A DNA stretch of 64,000 nucleotides from Todiramphus chloris collaris. Its lineage: Eukaryota > Chordata > Aves > Coraciiformes > Alcedinidae. This document shows positions 38,871-48,687 of this stretch, piece after piece. How positions within the stretch are numbered: the first letter of the stretch is position 1; each line of letters opens with the position of its first letter. A program made the translations under genes and the position numbers. The notes beneath the pieces are model-generated. The model saw only the letters and a list, made by a program, of their open reading frames with translations, had not been told where the DNA came from and made no database searches. The stretch lies in the NCBI GenBank assembly GCA_025345505.1, contig JANVCC010000076.1, forward strand, positions 9,139,156 to 9,203,155, given 5' to 3'.

Positions 38871-41552
38871 GAGAAATACTGACAGTAAAGAAAAGCCAAG
38901 TACCTCCTGGCTCTATATCCTCACGTATAAAGGGTTGCCCAGAACTCATTTCCTACTGGAAAAACTAGCAAAGAAACCCATACAACTTAAAATGTAAACC
39001 AGGACAGGCCTGCTGTCATATGGCACTCACTATAGTGAGTATTCACCTCACCTGCTGAAATACAGCACGTATTCTCCTGGCCTTAAAACCAGAAGGAGCC
39101 CTGTGGTATGCAGGATGCTCATATTAGATGCTCCTAAGAAAGATAGCACAGAAATTACTGTGTTGTAGAATAAAGGTACTGAAATTAGCTCCAAAACAAC
39201 GAGCTCATCCTGATTTAGCTGTCGTGTATCTTATCAGTCCATGCTGGGATGTTTCCATAGCAAGCTCCAGGCCAGCTCAGGATTCTCGGCAGGGTATGAC
39301 TGCAGCATGGATGTGTCCCAGCTTCTTGAGCAGCTCTTGCACCAACCTGACTCATGGCAGAAGAAGGGTAGGGAGAACTTCAAAATATAAGGAGAGAAGT
39401 GGTTTTGATTTGCTGCCATTAAGTGGAAAATGTCAATGCTCTGTTAACAGGAGCCAGCTGCCCACATGGGCAGTTGCAGCCCTGCATTGGTTGAAAGATC
39501 AGTGGTGCTGGGTTGAAAGGGGCTTTGCAGGGTTCAGCACTGCCATGCAATGTGATACTTGTATTTCTACCCCCTGCCTTCTCCTGTCAGTGTCTTTTTT
39601 TTCTCCTCTCCTCTGCTCCATGTTGTTCTCTGTCTGGTACAGGCTGTCCCAGTCCCAAAATACCTTCCTGACAATTCCCTCTTGCTCTGGCTTGCTTTCC
39701 ATCCTCAGGGAGACATCTTCCTCAAAAATTAGCGTGAGTAGGAATAAATAAGGAAAACTCGATATTTAGAGACACAACTTTGTTCAAAAATCAGTTTTCA
39801 CCTGGTGGTTCACCAACCATAGGAGAAACAACACTGTCCTTTGTGGGAGAAACACTTCAGGTGAAGGAGGAGCTAGAAGAAACCCTTTGCAAGGTTCCAC
39901 TCTGAAGCTGCTGTTCTGCCTGCATAGTCTTTGCAAAGCCTGAAGAAAGTTGAATTCTTAAAGTGTTGAACCTGTTTTAATTTTGAAAGAGAAAAAATAA
40001 ATAAATTCCAAAGCTTTTACCGATTTCATCCTCAGTTTGTATCTATTTTTATTGAAATAGTTATTTAAAACACTTTTGACACTTCCTACTAGCCAAACAG
40101 AATTTCTTTGATAAGCAAGTCATTAGCAATGTTACGAGCTAAAGAAAAAGAGCACCCAGCCCTTGAGTGAAATTAAAGCCTTCACTAAGCAAACTCACAA
40201 TATTTTAGCCCCATCTAAAAATGAAGCTCATGGGCTAAGGATGAAAAGGTGAAGAAAACAAGGAAATAATCTTCCCTCATCTAAAAAAAAAAAAAAAAAA
40301 GATTTTTTTTTTTTTAATGTTTCATCCACACAAGTCTTACCCATGGACACACTGCTTTCAGTTCAGGGGGAATTTTTTGATGATGTTCCTCACCTTGAAG
40401 ACTTTTAGTGTCCATGCTTTTAATAAAGGAGTTTGTTTTGCTCTATAAATATTCCGCATCATAGTTATTGTTACTACTTGTATTAAGCATTATTAGTAAT
40501 TGCATTAATGGCAGGTGCAGAGTCTGTAGGATGACCCAGGTGCTACTCAATGGCAGAACACAAAAAGTTAGTTCTTGACCTAAACACACTGTTGTTAGGC
40601 AGGAGCCCTGGCAGCCTGCAGAGTTCAGGAAAAATAGCTAGAATTAGCTTTAAAATCATGACATCTAAAGTAATAATAAAAATGTGACTCCCTTTTATTG
40701 ACTTCTAGCTTAGGAATCTTTAAATATTTTGTACCTAAGCTCAGGCTTTCTGCAACCTCTTAGCCAGAGGACAAGAAAGCACTATTTTTAAAATGAAAGC
40801 TGAGAAACCCATGTAATCAGAAGCTTTAAGGAAAATACCAAGTGTCACGAGGGTTGCCAACACTGTAGTTCTCTATCACTGTTTTTCTTCAGATCCTGTT
40901 TTTAATGTGAAATTAAAGGCTGTTTTCCCCTTCCATTCTTCAATACTATTGTTAAGTGCAATGCATTGCCCTTCAACTGAATGCTCTTCCTGCAAGGCAA
41001 TTTGATTATCTTCAATTACGCTATTATCAACAGCTGAGAGTAGGAGAAAAATCAAAGGTTTATAATTATATCCAATCTTCTTCTCATTACAGACAATAAG
41101 GTCTGGCCGGTCATTCTGCTTTTTGTTTATTATCAGCTTCCAGCCACAATAATTTTCAGACTCTGGTGCATTAGAACAACACGAAACAGTTTGGACTGCA
41201 AAAAAACAGGCGACAAATTGTTCGGTACAACAATCTTAGGTTTTATCTGTGACTTCCAAACCACGCGGAAGTATTTCTTTGATGTAGATGAATTTGGTTG
41301 CTTTAAATAAAACTTTAATTTGGAGCTAAATTTGACCTACACATCTATAATTTGGAAGAGAGAATCCTGAGATTTATAGATCATGCTCTCATGTAGTGCC
41401 CGTAACATAATACGTTCGTGCGGCAGCGAATGTCGCGAGGCTCCGCCTGCAAAAATCTGCTGGAACCATTTGCTTCGGAGCTCTCTGCTCTGCTCGTACG
41501 CCTGAATTTACTTATTTTAATCAAAGAGCTTGTTAAAGATAACATCTGCCGT
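38871..41552. other. Gene-poor DNA including an unexplained long open frame
   Basis: Contains the 207-codon + strand frame 39128-39751 (see findings), a perfect 16-bp palindrome at 39025-39040, an A18/T13 inverted run at 40283-40315 and AT-rich sequence with many TAAT/ATTA cores at 40480-41350. A CpG cluster occupies 41401-41500. No exon is supported. Confidence 0.45.
40283..40315. repeat. Poly(A)/poly(T) inverted run
   Basis: Eighteen A, then 'ga', then 13 T. Single strands could fold into a perfect A:T hairpin. Such runs are unstable and often polymorphic. Confidence 0.9.
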
Positions 41553-41602
41553 ATGATGTTCTTAAAGGTCTTTTCCAACCTCAATGTTTCTGTGATTCTA
41601 TG
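41553..41602 (+). mobile_element. CR1 LINE, 3' end fragment
   Basis: Only 'tgatgttcttaaaggtcttt', 'tccaacctcaatg' and 'tgtgattctatgg' remain, which is the last ~50 bp of a CR1 3' UTR in + orientation. Confidence 0.9.
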
Positions 41603-41804
41603 GAATTGTGTTCTCTGCTCCAGAGCTCAGCCTCAAAGGTACTGCAATAGAGGAACAACTAGTAATGAGCTGATACATATCGCTGAGAGAGGATATGCAG
41701 CCAAGAAAAGGAGGCAGCAGCCTGTGGAGGTCCCCCCATGCCACAGATGATGCCATGGGTTTCAGGAGGGATCTGACAGTGCTCCCAGCTCTCTTCAGAT
41801 GAGA

Positions 41805-41891
41805 ATTCAGTGTCTTTCTTAATTTGGTGTCTTTCTTAATTCATCATCTTGTCTTAATTCAGTGTCTTTCTTAATTCAGTGTCTCTCTTAA
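41805..41891. repeat. Minisatellite, ~16-17 bp unit
   Basis: About five imperfect tandem copies of 'attcagtgtctttctta' occur. One copy has 'tttggtgtc' and one 'tcatcatcttg' in place of the consensus start. The unit is not part of a transposon I recognise. Confidence 0.88.
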
Positions 41892-42359
41892 AGACAGCTT
41901 TAGAGTTAAACATGAGTTATTTGGCTCAGGACAGGGTAGCTGCTTGTGATATACAGAAGTTCACATTCCTATGGACTGCCAAACCATGTGACAGATGCCT
42001 AGAAACAAACCACCAAGTTTTGAAGTACTTATGAGCAGAGACATTCCTCGCTTTCCCATCTTCGGGCCAACTACAGACAGACCATTTCATATGGAAAAGC
42101 AGTTCTGATTATTCATTAAAAATACAGCAGCAAAAATGCACCAACCCCAGCGTTTGAAAAAGGCACTATTTGTAGGTGCTTCATTTAGCCCAAAAACTTT
42201 TGGGACTGGTCCTGGGCTGGTGACATAATCCATGGGTTTCTGGCTCCAGCTTGAGTGCTCATTCCTGCTGCCATCCCCACAGCCTGAGACACCGGCACTG
42301 ATCTGGGTAAAAGGCAACCCACATGCATGCACCAGTACTACGATAACTAAGCAGCTTTC

Positions 42360-42380
42360 TTTTTTTTTTTTTTTTTTTTT
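42360..42380. repeat. Poly(T) run
   Basis: Twenty-one T in a row, bounded by C and G. Simple repeat. Confidence 0.9.
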
Positions 42381-44456
42381 GTGGATTATTTTTTGCCTGG
42401 TTCATCTCTCTGCTGCTGTCTATGACCTGGAAGCACCCACCTGCCCCAGAGCAAGCAAGCCTAAAGCCAGTGCTGCCTCAGAGATGCAGATGATGAGGCT
42501 GACCTGGTGGCTTGCTTTTGCCTTGGGAGAGGTCCATGGCTAATTGTCTGCAGGGTTAGCCAGCCAGCTTGGAGAGGGCGGCAGTACCAGCCTAAGGGAC
42601 CATGACTACTTGGAGTGGTTCTACCTACCCACTGCATTATGGCACCTTTATCATCAAACCGTACTCTCAAATATCCATGTAGCAACACAGCGTTCCCAGG
42701 GAGGGCTCTCTGTCTCTGTACACAGATCATCCCGCCGTGCCCACTCTTCCTAGCAGTGTCTGCTCTTCCCCTCTTGTAGCACCAGAGCTACTGTGGCCAG
42801 GGGGTGAGCAGGTTTGGGTTAGCTCTGAGGATGGGCTCAGCACACGGTGGAACAGCTGCCAGGGCCCAGGGAAGAGAGAAAAGGACAGCAGGTTCCATCC
42901 AGAAGTTTCTTGCTTTCCAGATGAACTCAGCAATGTTTATCTGCCTCCCTGGGGGTGTTTCATCAGGCTCAATTCAGTGTCATCCAGAAAATGCAGATAA
43001 AAGAGCACTATGTGGCTAAAGCGTTCCTATCCTTCTATATATTTTCTATATCCCTCTGTGCTTTACTGTAATGGTGAAAGACTCGCATAACATGATGAAG
43101 AACACAGAGCACTGCTGGGTGAAGGTCACCACCGCTTCTATTGTACAGTAGAAATAAACACACACTGCAGCCCTGCACAGTGACATGCTCTTCAAAGAGA
43201 TCTTCCCCTGCGCCTCTTTCAGGGCCTGTCCCACCCTGCTACGAGTCATTTGTAACTATGGGTTTCTGGCTGAGTTTCCTTCTCAGTCACGTAATTTCCT
43301 TTTTCTTCTCTTCTGCGGGACATTTTCAGATTTACGAAGGGAAAAATCTGTATTGCGCTTCACCATCCACGTGGAAGAGAAATGTCTGCAGTTTTGGCAC
43401 GGCTTCTTACCAGTGGTTTTAATGCTCAAAGCCAGCTACCTTCACATAGATTAAGAGCATAAGCACAGTGGTCCTGCAGCTTGGAGTCTCCTCTGCTTGC
43501 AGCAAAGGTGTTGCCTGGGTAATGGCAGCAGACTTTTCCTTTCTGCTTGCAAGTGAGTGACCTTTCCTGGAGGAAGAGGCAGTTCAGCCCCAAGCCGCTC
43601 GTTCCTCGAAGCCTGGGAAGCAGACGCCAGCCTCTTGCTATTGATGTGGTTACATCGGATGTTGACAATCTTAAATGAGAGAATATTCAGCAACGTGCCA
43701 GCTGCTGCGCACGCCAGGTTGCAGATGAATCCAAAGGCTTTTCTGCCTTTCCTTGGGCACTCTGTTGAAGGCAGCCTCCTCACACCCCCACCTCCAGCAC
43801 GGGCCCTGCTGTCCCCACTCTTTGCAGGGGTGCAGCATTTTTAAGGGCCACGTAGCACTTTTCAGGAATGACATACACAAAATACACCCTTTCACTCTGC
43901 TGCAGGGACCGGACTTCACAGCTAACAGAGGTACCTGCTGAGTCCTAGCATATTGAGCTCTGAAGACCATTTACACACAGCTGTTGACAAGCTGGATTCT
44001 GTTTTATCCATTTTTGCGCACATTATTTTTTATACTATTGGCTAAAAGCTCCATGTCGATGGAAGAACACTTCTGCCTCTCTGGGAGACTATCCAGCATT
44101 TCATGGAAGAACAGATTTGACAGTCTAGTACTGGAAAGTTGACACCTCATTACCTCATTCCTAACTGATGTTGCTGTTTGTAAAGTTTTTCCTGAAAGCC
44201 CGGCAGACAGAGGGGAGCTGCTGTGGGTGGTGGGGTAGGGGTTGAACACAAGGAAAAAGTGCTGAAGTACTTAAAAAAATTAATCCTAGGTCTTCTTAAT
44301 AAGTGAGGGGGCAGTTTTGCTGAGGAAGGGGGAGCCTTTCTAAGCCCCAATGACAAGATTTTCGCAGAGAGTACACATTTGCACCGTGTTCTTTCTATAA
44401 TTAGTTTCTAGACAGAAAAGACACAAAATCTTCTTCAGAGGGATTTTTTCACCTGG

Positions 44457-45565
44457 TGAGATGGGTTGGCCCTGTCTGGATGCCAGGTGCCCACCAAAGC
44501 CGCTCCATCACTCCCCTCCTCAGCTGGACAGGGCAGAGAAAACAATGAAAAGCTCATAGGTTGAGATAAGGACAAGGAGAGATCACTCATCAGTTACCGT
44601 CATGGGCAATACATACTCGACGTGGGGAAATTGGTTTAATTTATTACCAATTAAATTTAAGTAGGGTAGTGACAAATAGAAACTTAATTTTAAAACACCT
44701 TCCCTGCACTCCTCCCTTCTTCCCAGACTCAAGCTTACTCCAAATTTTCTCTGTCTCCTCCCTCCAGTAGCACAGGGGAACAGGGAGTCAGGGTTGTGGC
44801 CAGTTCATCACGTTGGCTTCTCGTTCACTCCTCACACTCCTCCCTGCTCCACAGTGGAGTCCCTCCCATGGCTGACAGTCTTCTACTAACTTCTCCACCA
44901 TGAGTCCTTTCCATTGGCGTCAGCTCCTCATGAACTCTCCAGGGTGCATACTTTCCACAGGTTGCAGGCCTTCAGGAACAGACTACTCCAGCCTGGGTCC
45001 CCTGCAGGGTCACAAGTCCTGACAGAAAACCTGATCTTGTAGGGGATCCTTTTTCCATGGGGCCCTGAGTCCTTCCAGAAGTCTGCTCCATCATGGCCTT
45101 CCCACAGAGTCTCAGCTTCCTGACAGCATCACCCTGCTCTGGTGAGGGCTCCTCCATGGGCTGCAGGTAGATATCTGTTCCACTGATCACCTCCGCAGGC
45201 TGCAGGGTGCACAACCTCAGCATGGTCCTTACCCCAGCCTGCAGGAGAATCTCTGCTCTGGTGCCTGGAGCACATTCTTTCCCTCTTTCTTCAGTGACCT
45301 TGGTGGCTGCAGGGTTATTTCTCTCACACATTCTTACTCCTCCATCCAGCTGTAGTTGTGCAGGTTTCCCTCCCTTCTTAACTATGTTATCCCAGGCGTG
45401 CTACCACTGTTGCTGATGGGCTTGGCGTTGGCCAGAAGTGGGTCCATCTTGGAGCCAACTGGCATCAGCTCCATCAAACATGGGGAAAGCTTCTGGCAGC
45501 TTCTCACAGAAGCCAGCTCTGTAGCCACCCCTGCTACCAACACCTTGCCACCCAAACCAAATACA
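44457..45565 (-). mobile_element. Solo LTR of an ERVL-type endogenous retrovirus, near full length
   Basis: On the minus strand this 1.1 kb unit starts TGTATTTGGTTTGGG at 45565 and ends CCATCTCA at 44457, giving the TG...CA termini of an LTR. It shares the same blocks as the 6.0 kb LTR in reverse: 'gggcacctggcatcc'-type end, 'gagataaggacaaggagaga', a poly(A) signal and repeated 'ctgctcc'/'ccatgg' units in the middle (44900-45260). No internal retroviral genes flank it on either side, so it is a solo LTR left by LTR-LTR recombination. The expected 5-bp target duplication is not seen (cctgg on the left, tatga on the right). LTRs contain promoter and polyadenylation signals. Activity here is unknown. 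Confidence 0.88.
44640..44645 (-). terminator. LTR polyadenylation signal
   Basis: TTTATT on the + strand is AATAAA on the minus strand, at the same place within the LTR as the signal at 6425-6430. Confidence 0.55.
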
Positions 45566-46849
45566 TATGACTATTAAACTTACAGAGACAATAGGCACAC
45601 TTTAAGACAAGACAATGCCCTCCCAATAAATTAGCATGCCTGTGTCTGCAAGGAGACATAATAGCTGTTATTTATGGTGTACTTAAATATTTAATTTTCT
45701 TTATAAATAAAAGCTGTATGCCTCCCTGCGAGCCTGCCCTTACAGCTGTAGACTACAACAGCTACAACAAAACTATTGCTCCAAATTAGCATGGCATTCA
45801 GCGTGCATTTGTATTGCTTCCACGATCTTTATTGGGTTTTTTAATTATGTTTTTTTTCTCTCGGTTCATTCATCAATCATATTTACAAGCCCATTGTCGT
45901 ACTTGCTGCCAGTTCAAGTGTTCTCCCACATTGCAGTACACGGGCAGAAACTGCAAACTCAGGCAGCTCCATTAGGATCTCTAATATTTCTGAGGAGTCC
46001 GAAGGTGCTGACAGCTTGTGGTATGCCTTTCCCAGGCAAGTGCAAGTGCCTCAAAGTCCATCTATCTGCGATTACTGGGAGGGGTAAAATTACACAGCAT
46101 GCTCACACTCCAAGTAGGAATCCTCTCCCCAGAGGTTAGAAATAGGGAACAAAAGGCATAACACAGCTGGAGAGCTGACAAATGATACTCCTTCGAACTT
46201 CCGAACAAGTGTCTGTGCCACGCTGGCATGTTTTGAACCTGACTTGGTTACCTTCCGCATCAATCTGCCTGAAAAATTTATCTTTTGCCTATGGAAGTGA
46301 TACATCAAGATCCAACCCTGAAGTTATGCCACACTCAAACTCTCTGTGACGGCCATAGAAGCAGCTCCAGGATGGCAGAAGTGGGCCTCTGTGCTTAGCT
46401 TGGGCTACATCCTTTTTTCACTTTGTGTCCTCACTGTTTTTTATTCTCTTTGCTCCACACCATCTTTTTATAATAGGCACCTTAGGGTGCAGGGTATTGG
46501 GAAAGAATGTTATTTCTCGGGACTGCGCAAAAGTGTATTTCTCAGGGCTGCAGAAAAAGAAGTGGAAATAGTTCCAAGCATGCACATTGTCACCACAGCC
46601 CCGTTTGCCTGCTAGCCTATTGTCAACCAAAGGAACTGGAAAATTATGGCCATTTATCCCTCCTTCTCCTCACATCCCCCCTCCCCCCCCCCCCCCAGTG
46701 CCCCTTTTGGCAAAGCTGCCGAACAGTTTGCATTGTTTCAAACTTCATTCTTGCAGATGGTTTTATTTAGGGTTTGTTTTATTGGTGAGACATGCTTCCT
46801 CTGTTTATTAAATTATGCCCACTTCTTGTCATCCGTCGCGTTGCCCCTA
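45566..46849. other. AT-rich DNA upstream of the CpG island
   Basis: 45600-45900 is strongly AT-rich with several ATTA/TAAT cores and no open frame of note. C- and G-runs begin at 46676. No exon is recognised. The interval may hold distal promoter or enhancer sequence, which would need cross-species alignment to judge. Confidence 0.45.
46676..46696. repeat. Poly(C) run
   Basis: Five C, 'ct', then 14 C. G-rich on the minus strand and able to form quadruplex/i-motif structures. Confidence 0.88.
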
Positions 46850-46883
46850 ATTTCTGCACGGAGCTCGAGGGGTAGGGTTTGGT

Positions 46884-46902
46884 GCTGCTGCTGCTGCTGC
46901 TG
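46884..46902. repeat. (CTG)n trinucleotide repeat
   Basis: Six or so CTG units continuing into 'ttgttgcggctgttg', at the left edge of the CpG island. Confidence 0.85.
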
Positions 46903-47608
46903 TTGTTGCGGCTGTTGGGTGGGTTGCTTTTTTTTGGGGGGGGGGGATAATTTGAAATACGATCAAACCGGGCAGACGCCGCGTCTTCACATTCACTTTT
47001 GGCTGGCAGAAGGGCATGAGGCTCCCGACGGGCGAGAACGAGCCACGCGCTGGCGGGCTCCGGGCGGTGGGAGCAGGGGTCACCCCGGGGCCGCTCAGAC
47101 CCTTGGCCGGGCCGCCGGAGGAGTCCCGGAGCACGCCCTCCGGGCTCGGTCCCGCTGCCGGGCGGGCGCAGGTGGTGGTGGTGGCCGGGGACAGCGCCGG
47201 GCCGGACCGGGCCCCCTCGGCCGGGGCTCCCCCTGCGCCCTGTCCCCGCGAGCCCCCAGGCGCAGATCAGCGGCGGCTCCGCGCGGGACTCGGAGGCTCC
47301 GGAGCAGGAGGTGGGAACCGGCGGCGGCTTGGGTTTGCTCGGCTTCTTCTGGGTGGTTCCCCGCCCCCCCCTCCTCCGGCTTTGTGAGGCTTTTCGGTTA
47401 TGTGTCGGTCTGTTGGTTCTTTTTATTTTAATAATTATTTTATTTTCCCCTCCGCGGGTGTTTGGAGCGAAGGCGGGAGCGCCCCGGCCCCCCGGGAGAG
47501 CGCTAGCGGGCCGGGCCGAGCCGGGCCCCGCCGGGCCGGCGGCGCCTCCCCCCCCGGTTCGGGGGGTCCCCGGGCTCGGCCCCCGAACGCCCCTCTCTTC
47601 CGTTCTCC

Positions 47609-47857
47609 ATGTCATTTCCTGTGCTAATAAGATGGTGGTCACGGCCGGGAGGGAGGGAGCCGCCGCCGCCGCCTCCGCCGAGCCCGGCCCGGCCCCGGGA
47701 CCCGTCCTCGCCTGGGACTAGCCAGAGGGGCCGGCGGGGAGGGAGGGCGCAGCCAGCCGGGCTCTCCCCCCTCCCCTCCCCCCCTGCTCCCCCGGTCTCC
47801 CTGGGCGGAGTGGGCCCCCCGACGCCCAGGCGGGCCCCCAGCGCCCGCAGCGCCGAG
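47609..47857 (+). other. Candidate first exon A ending in a strong splice donor
   Basis: The sequence 'cgccgag|gtgagtcag' puts a consensus donor (GAG|GTGAGT) after 47857. The transcription start is unknown. 47609 is only the first upstream ATG whose frame stays open to the donor (83 codons, Pro/Arg-rich, phase 0). A second ATG at 47631 has a good initiation context (aagATGg) but stops at 47721 after 30 codons, which makes it a possible upstream open frame. A 5' UTR exon is therefore more likely than a coding exon. I do not recognise either peptide. Confidence 0.45.
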
Positions 47858-47866
47858 GTGAGTCAG
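47858..47866 (+). promoter_or_regulatory. Splice donor GTGAGTCAG
   Basis: It matches the vertebrate 5' splice consensus at every position from -1 to +6 and lies inside the CpG island. This is the main evidence that the island drives rightward transcription. Confidence 0.6.
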
Positions 47867-47892
47867 CCCCGCTGGTAGCCAAGGTGGCCACG

Positions 47893-47903
47893 AAAATGGC
47901 TGC
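47893..47903 (+). promoter_or_regulatory. YY1 binding motif AAAATGGCTGC
   Basis: An exact match to AAnATGGCnGC. In vertebrate CpG-island promoters this motif sits close to and just downstream of the start site, in transcript orientation. That would place one start near 47860-47895, reading right, which is an inference. Its ATG opens a 100-codon frame that I do not recognise. Confidence 0.6.
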
Positions 47904-48068
47904 GGAGCGCGGGGGCGGGAGGTGGAGGGGAGCGGCGGGGAGGGGGGAACCTAGCCCAGCCTGGGGCGGCGGCGGGAGTGGGAAGAAGGGTCCGGCGGAG
48001 GGGTGCCGGGATCAGGGGCGCCCGCAGCGGGCGGGGCTGTGGCGACCGGCGGGTACAGGTAGCGGCTG

Positions 48069-48087
48069 CCCCCCCCCCCCCCCCCCC
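48069..48087. repeat. Poly(C) run in the promoter island
   Basis: Nineteen C in a row between candidate exon A and the CCAAT boxes. It is G19 on the minus strand. Such runs are error-prone in sequencing, so the length is uncertain. Confidence 0.88.
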
Positions 48088-48089
48088 GG

Positions 48090-48206
48090 CTCGTTTCACT
48101 CCGGGCTTTCCCCTGCGGGCGCTGGGCCCGGCCCGTTCCCGCCCTTCCCCTCCTCGTCGTTCTTCCCCCTCCCCGGCCCCGCCATCGTCGGCCGTTAGCT
48201 GGGCCG
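48090..48206 (+). other. Candidate alternative first exon B
   Basis: 'gctgggccg|gtgagtgac' is a second good donor, with the exon end at 48206. If a start lies near the YY1 motif, a transcript could use this donor instead of the one at 47857. The start at 48090 is arbitrary, set just after the C-run. The frame from the ATG at 47896 stops at 48196-48198, just before this donor, so an exon extending back that far would carry a short upstream open frame. Confidence 0.3.
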
Positions 48207-48226
48207 GTGAGTGACACGGCCGGCGG

Positions 48227-48231
48227 CCAAT
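48227..48231 (+). promoter_or_regulatory. CCAAT box (NF-Y)
   Basis: Context 'ggcggccaatgggcgg', with the flanking bases favoured by NF-Y. It is paired with an inverted CCAAT at 48252. Confidence 0.65.
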
Positions 48232-48251
48232 GGGCGGTGGGCGCGCGCCAC

Positions 48252-48256
48252 ATTGG
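48252..48256 (-). promoter_or_regulatory. Inverted CCAAT box (NF-Y)
   Basis: ATTGG in 'ccacattggaacg', 20 bp after the direct box. A direct and an inverted CCAAT beside GC boxes is common in bidirectional promoters. I did not find a strong minus-strand donor to go with it. Confidence 0.55.
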
Positions 48257-48262
48257 AACGCA

Positions 48263-48273
48263 GGGGCGGGGCC
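48263..48273 (+). promoter_or_regulatory. GC box (Sp1/KLF)
   Basis: GGGGCGGGGCC is a consensus Sp1 site. It lies just right of the paired CCAAT boxes, with another GGGGGCGG nearby at 48282-48289. Confidence 0.65.
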
Positions 48274-48687
48274 CCCTCCCCGGGGGCGGTGGCGGGAGCG
48301 CAGGAGCGGCGGGGGTCGCCGCACCGCCGGGTCACGGAGCTGCAGCCGGCTGGGCACCCGGGCACCCGGTGACTTCGGTGCGGAGCTCTCGCAGCGCCTC
48401 GGGCGTGGCGAAACCTGGGGAGCGGCGGCACCCCCCGCGGTAGCTGCGCTCCGCTTCTGCTGGCGTGGAAAAACTTCATCAGAACGCACGGGTTTTAGCT
48501 CTTTTCACGCTCTTTTCTTGGTATTTTTGTTAGAGTTGCAGTCTGGCTGCTTTGCAGACGCTCCGGTAAAGCACGATTTTTATCCCGTAGAACACCAGGG
48601 TCCTCAAAGCTCACCTCGTTCAAACTGGTATCTCTGTATTACACTTTTCAAACCCAGTTCCTCCATCCCATGGCTTGCTCCAGGAAT

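Larger units (their letters stand above)
41603..44456. other. Gene-poor DNA
   Basis: Holds the 41805-41891 minisatellite and a poly(T) run at 42360-42380. Open frames stay below 110 codons with no known domain. No exon or transposon is recognised. Confidence 0.5.
46850..48480. promoter_or_regulatory. CpG island promoter
   Basis: The sequence changes abruptly from AT-rich to very GC- and CpG-rich over about 1.6 kb, the only such block in the window. It contains GC boxes (for example 47803-47808, 48263-48273), direct and inverted CCAAT boxes, a YY1 consensus, a CTG repeat (46884-46902) and G/C homopolymers at 46936-46946 and 48069-48087. Strong splice donors on the + strand indicate transcription to the right. 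CpG islands of this kind mark promoters of broadly expressed or developmental genes in vertebrates. I cannot name the gene. The long open frames here on both strands (up to 287 codons) are expected from GC-rich DNA and are not evidence of coding. Confidence 0.93.

Noticed and set aside
39025-39040. Perfect palindrome ACTCACTATAGTGAGT containing a T7-promoter-like CACTATAG core
   Set aside because: Only part of the T7 consensus is present, and phage promoters have no role in a bird chromosome. It is a chance palindrome and not sufficient for cloning-vector contamination.
46646-47642. Open frames of 261 (+) and 287 (-) codons
   Set aside because: They overlap each other on opposite strands in extreme GC and homopolymer sequence where stop codons are rare. 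No domain is recognisable.
47863-48489. 208-codon minus-strand Pro/Arg/Ala-rich frame
   Set aside because: Low-complexity translation of a CpG island. No initiation, splice or domain support.
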